Positions 59,278-64,000 of a DNA stretch of 64,000 nucleotides are shown here, one piece after another. The stretch covers positions 131,159 to 195,158 of the forward strand of contig VZTI01001288.1 in assembly GCA_013397865.1 (NCBI GenBank), written 5' to 3'. Numbering within the stretch: position 1 is the first letter of the stretch; every line of letters starts with the position of its first letter. Source of the DNA: Struthidea cinerea (Eukaryota > Chordata > Aves > Passeriformes > Corcoracidae). The position numbers and the translations under genes were made by a program. Under the pieces are notes generated by a model, which ran no database searches, was not told the DNA's origin, and saw only the letters and a program-made list of their open reading frames with translations.

Positions 59278-62200
59278 AGCACAGGGCTGCGTTTCCCTCC
59301 TTGATACTCACAGAGCCTGGTGACAGCAGCGGGAGGCTGGATGCTCACAGGTGAGATGGTTGTGCCTTTCGTTTTCCTGCCCATCCCAGACAGAAAGTGT
59401 GTCCTACATCCCTGCGGGGGAAGAGCCCTGACTGCACACAAAGACACCTTTCTTCCCATTTGCAGGGCCTTGTTCCATGTCGTACCAATATAACAAAACA
59501 TCTGTCTGGTGGTGCAGTTCCTGTCTCCACAGAAACCCTCAGCTGTGGCCTTTTATCTCAGCTGACTGCCCCCGGGGCTCCTGACAGCTCCCTAGCAAAG
59601 CACAGTGCTGCTTAAATCTGTCTCTGGGTTAATCAGGGAGGAGGAGTAGGAGTTTGCACCAAAGGTTTTCTGGTGATTTTGGAAGAGGAACCCTTGAGCT
59701 ACTCAGGAAAGTTTCATTTTGCATTTTCTTTCCACCTCTCGATCCGGATACTTACAGGTCTCTCAGCACCATCACACCTGAGTGCCCCTGGCAATCCTAC
59801 ACCAGGGCTGCTTCAACAGCCCACTGCTTGGACAGTCAGAGGGCTTTGGCCATTAAAACCCCAGAGTGATCGTGAGGAGCTCTCTGTTTCTGCCAAATGT
59901 AATGTTTTTCGGTGTTATTTTAAAGAAAAAACTATTTTCTTTTACTTTGAAGGGAGATCTGAACATTTTCTACAAAAAGTTTAGAAAACTGAGGCCAGGA
60001 GACATTCCCATGCAGCTGTAGCTGAATGACAAGCAATTTTTTAAAAAAGCATTTCTGAACAGAGGTTTTCTTTTCCAAAGCTTTTAGTGCTGTAAGTTCA
60101 TGTGAGAAAGGATTTGGCTGTCTTGGAGTGGGGCAGATTTGGAAACTCTCCTCCAGGTGACCACTTTGAAGCCTCTTAAGAGTCCTGTAAATTAAGCTGA
60201 TCTCAGCTCAAATCTCACAATAATTGTGCCTGCATCAGAGGAAAGTGATCAAACTCAGTGCTCTTGCTGGCTGTCCCTGAAGAAAAGTCTCTGACTAAAT
60301 GAGCCAAGAAAACTGAGCTCTCACTGTGCTTCATCCAGCCAAGCACTGCACCATATTTTTTAGCAAAGCACTGGGAAAGTTTTTTCTGAGTCTATACAGA
60401 GTGTTTACATCTTCATAACTGTCCAGCCAGCCCCCTTCAGGAGGCCTAAGCTCTGTATATGAAAGAAAATAATTCCCTCCTGTCCTATACCGAATGCCAT
60501 GGACCTGAAAGAGTGAGGGAGCATTGCGCCCTGGAAGAAAATAAAAGGGTGAAAAAGCTCCTAAAGTGCATTTGTGCAGGATCTTCTCAGGTATTTCTGT
60601 CTTCATCACATTTATTCACGGCTTGCCACTGCAAAATTAATCACCCTTCCCCTGCTAATATGGGACTGCTTCAGATTCCCTTCTCCCCAAGGAGTTCTCA
60701 TCTCTTTTCAGCTCAGTTGCTTGAATTAATATTCAGATAGTACACGTGTTAACTAGAATGGGCTTGCTTTCTTCTCCATTAATTTTAATGAAATTCACTG
60801 CAGGTCCTTTGATAGACCAACTTGCTGCGTTGGTGAAGTTTAAGGAAACCTGAACTTCCTTGCCAAGCTCTGATGGGGGAACACAGACTCACAGCAGCAA
60901 GCTGAGTTTTGGATCCTCTTTCCTCCTAAGACATGAAACCACTTTCAGCTGGGGCTGCCCAGCTCCACCAGCCGAAGCCACTCTAGAAAGAGCACCAACA
61001 CACAGCTGCATCCTGGAGGGGCACCTCTCCCTGGGCTCAGCTGCTCCCTGTCTGGCCACAAAATTTAGCCCAGTTAGCAGACCTGGAGGCCGGGGAGCTG
61101 TCAGGTGGCTGGCAGGAAACTTCAGGTGTAATAAAAAATTAGTCTGGGGAACATCGTGCCAGCGCTGGTTTCCACGCAAAGGTTCTGTGAGGTTCTGGGA
61201 GAGGCAGGGGGAAGCTGCTGGGTGCAGGAGGTGGGAAGTGATGTCCTGTTTGCTCGGTGACAGGCGGGTGGCTGGGGTAGCACCAGGCAGCTGGAGCAGC
61301 ATCGCGCGCTCCTGGTAGGAGCGAGACAATAAAACTTCCTCCCGTCTCCCAGGCTCCGCAGCTTTCTGATGTCAACAACAGCAGCAGGAGGCTTCAGGCA
61401 CGTTCCCGGCAGCTGATCGTATTTATCAAGTTCATGTTCCTTGCTTTTTACTTTTTTATTATTTTTTTTTATTTTTTTTTTTTTTTTCCTTCCTTAACTA
61501 TCAAGGTCCTGGAGCCACAAGATGGCCCTGTTCCAACTCCAGCCCCTTCGAGGATACAGAAATGTGTGCTGGGGGCTGGAGCAGGGACATGCTTTCTCCA
61601 TGTGAGCCAAAGAACAAACAGCAGAGCCCTCCACGGGGACTGATTGTTGACATGTTTATGATGATGAAGCGGGGTAGAACTCTCAAAGGGGGATGCTAGA
61701 AATGAAGAAGTAAAGTGTGGCACTGCTGAGGGCCTATATAATGCTAAATATTGTAGGAAACTGCAGTTTCTTCCTATTTGTGACCACTTCACTGAGCAGT
61801 TAGGGGAAGTCCCTTCCCAGCTGTACATCACACGTTCCCCATTTGGAGCCGTAACAACAGCAGCCCCCCAGCAGGCGCCAGGAGCACGGAGAGAGCAGAC
61901 TAAAGTTACTCTGCCATAATTTATAGCCCTGCTCCAAAAGTGTGAAAGATACGACCCTGTGTGCCTGGAAATCCTACCCAGGGGACAGCTGACGGACCCA
62001 AAGTGGGTATTGGGATACCCTGGTTGGCTGGGGATTGCCACTTTGCTTGGGGTCACCTGCAAAAGCACTTCATCTTCCTCTGCCGTGTGCACTTGTGTGA
62101 CTGTGCCATGGGACAGGCCCTGGCTCTGCTGCCCAAGGTCAAACCTCCCACCTGGCATTTGAGGGATGAGGGTGGGTTAAATTCTCCCTCGTGGTGATGC

Positions 62201-64000
62201 ACATTCTCCTGTCTTCACGACTCCGTGGGCCGTGCTTCCCCTGGGACCGAGCTGCAGAGCACGTGGATTTGATGGGAACAGCCATGCACACCCCACTGCC
62301 CAGCACTGTGCTGGCCCCTCATTAGAGCCCATAATCTGGTCTGGTAATTGTTTCAGCCCCTGCTGGTCTCCGCCTTGCACCCTGCAAGGTCTCCAGCTGA
62401 AAATCTTGTAGGGGGACAGCAGCTCTCCCAGATTTCCAGCTACGCACATTGGGCCTCTGAAATTGGGGATCAGCTCAACTTTGGCCAGGGAATGCAGACC
62501 TGTCCAGAGCCAGGTCTGGCCAGAGATGGTCAGCTGGGGCAGTGTCCAGGGCATGGTGGCTATTGGAGTTTTAGATTATTCAGCTTGTGTTTGGTCAACA
62601 CAAAAGGTGAGAGGGGACAATCTGCTCTTGCCTGTACAGACAAAGCAAAGACCTTCTCCAAGATACTCCGATTCCTTCTCTTGGGCTGGTCCCAAGCTGA
62701 GCAGCTCCAGCCCATGTGTACTCTCTGCCTCTGAAGCTGCTCAGTGCTGCAAGAGCTGTTTGAAAGTAAAACAGCAGAAGAAATGTTCCCAGGCCGTGTT
62801 CTGCAGGGTCAGTGGTGCTGTTATCTTCCATGAATCCTGCTGGCCAGCTCTGAGCACACCTTGTCTGGGGGCAGAGCAGTTTTCCTCATGGAGAAAAGAA
62901 AACCCCCTCGTCTTTTTCAGACAATATTTCAGTGTCTTAAACTGCTCTGGGTTTCCCTCTGGGCCTCTTGAATGTATGAGGTGGGAGTTGATGGCTATGC
63001 CTCAGTCTGAATTCTGCTGCTACTGTATTGGGGCTGTGTGTCCCTTGCTGGGCTGATAGGCTTTGGGCAGCCACTTTTCCTCCAGAATTTAGTGTTTTTT
63101 TTTTTTTCAGAAAACAACATTTTGGGCTTTTTTGTCCCTAATAGAAAATTTATCTTCTCAGCAATTAAATGGAATTGTCTGTGGCAAAGGGACAGTTGGG
63201 CTACATGGTGGTGTCTCTCAAAATAGTCGCTACAGGAGGACTTGTAATTTTAGATTATCACAAAGTGATGCATTTTCCCCGGAAAGCAGAATAAACATTG
63301 GCATTTAACCCTTGTTGTAGTGTGGTAGCACCTGTGTTTCTGTACCTGTCTTTTGGCCCACCAGTGTGCTGTTCTTCACTGCTATGAGCACGTCAGCCTT
63401 GCTGGAAGCCACTGTGTCTGCATTCCCACTTCCTATCTCCCAGCTTATGGACCCACTGCAGGGCTCCTGATTTTCCCATCTCTGGCTTCGTTCATCTCCT
63501 GAATATTCCTGAGCTGTATTGAGGCTCCCAACCCCCACCTGGTATCAGCAACCACCACACTGACATTCCAGTCCAGCTCTATTTCCAGACCTGTGCATGG
63601 GAAGGACCACCTGAAAAGCACATTAAACTGTTTTATTTTCCTCCTTTTCAGTGCTTTTCACAGCATCTCCAGTTTTATGATCCTCTGAACTGTAGCCTTT
63701 CTCCTAGATCTTTTAAGTAGATGTTAGGGGAGTTAGACCTGGATTATTTCAGTGGTTCCTTCTAAGAAATATGACAGCTGAGAACTCTGCACCCTCTGTT
63801 TATAGTCCTGTCAGGCTGAAATCCTCCCCCACCTGCCTGTATGAATGATTTTTTCAGCTGCATTTTGATGCCATGGGAGGCACCTCTGGGTCCCAGAGGT
63901 GCACAAGTATCATTTGCCACGTGTCCAACATGTCCCAGGAGTGTGATTCAAGGAGGAATGTGAACCTCCCTTTGGAATATCTGTGTATCAGGCCAGGAAT
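59278..64000. other. Non-coding sequence, no gene seen
   Basis: Overlapping frames reach 197 codons on the plus strand (62463-63056) and 229 on the minus strand (61469-62158). The latter ends by translating through the T-rich tract into five lysines, and neither resembles a known family. The 61.14-61.42 kb part is mildly CpG-enriched (about 14 CpGs in 285 bp). A T13 tract lies at 63095-63107. No repeat family is recognised to the right end. Confidence 0.55.
61445..61496. repeat. T-rich low-complexity tract
   Basis: About 50 bases are almost all T, interrupted by single A or C bases, with runs of 9 and 16 T. On the minus strand this is an A-rich tract, but the sequence that would precede it (61497 upwards) matches no retroposon I know, so I do not call a poly(A) tail. 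Confidence 0.85.

Noticed and set aside
61469..62158. Minus-strand open frame of 229 codons
   Set aside because: No recognisable domain. It ends by reading the T-rich tract as lysines, overlaps frames on the other strand, and its length is only mildly above chance.
62463..63056. Plus-strand open frame of 197 codons
   Set aside because: The translation is a Ser/Cys-rich mixture with no motif, in a GC-richer stretch where chance frames are long.
1..64000. CRISPR arrays, bacterial operons, tRNA, rRNA or known microRNA genes
   Set aside because: No regularly spaced direct repeats, no tRNA A/B-box pair with a cloverleaf, no rRNA signature and no known microRNA seed context were found on reading the sequence.

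Overview
This 64 kb window reads as vertebrate nuclear DNA, most probably from a bird. The base composition is moderately AT-rich and CpG is scarce except in a few short clusters. There is no operon-like packing. The recognisable repeats are truncated CR1 LINE 3' ends, including the avian/archosaur-style 3' tail, old MIR-type SINE relics, one older LINE relic and one short LTR. The species cannot be read from the sequence. Turtles and crocodilians also carry CR1, so 'bird' is an inference.

I found no protein-coding gene that I can defend. Open reading frames are short and resemble no family I recognise, and no chain of exons in a consistent frame is visible. The window is best described as intergenic or deep intronic sequence. 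Two stretches deserve testing as possible transcript pieces: a stop-free run at 49525-50289 containing a perfect splice-donor match, and a short open frame after an acceptor-like site at 24728-24894. Both are weak.

Layout. 1-5 kb: unique sequence ending in a cluster of three stem-loops at 4749-4847, the largest a perfect 14-bp inverted repeat. 5-13 kb: one CR1 fragment and an (ATTT)n tract, then unique sequence. 13-25 kb: two MIR relics, CR1 pieces at 16.3, 20.6 and 25.1 kb, a G-quadruplex motif at 24.24 kb. 25-37 kb: three more CR1 pieces, the largest (about 370 bp, minus strand) at 36.5-36.9 kb. 37-49 kb: about 12 kb with no repeat family that I recognise, carrying a (CA)n/alternating purine-pyrimidine tract and a CpG-island-like segment at 45.66-45.90 kb. 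49-64 kb: a MIR relic, the longest open frame, an old LINE relic at 53.9 kb, and a solo LTR at 58895-59271 flanked by a 6-bp target-site duplication.

The clearest discrete find is the solo LTR: TGT...ACA ends, TATA box, poly(A) signal and matching 6-bp flanks are all visible. The best candidates for unexplained function are the CpG-rich segment at 45.7 kb and the stem-loop cluster at 4.8 kb. Recognised interspersed repeats total only about 2 kb of 64 kb by my eye, so the window is repeat-poor; degenerate copies may have escaped me.
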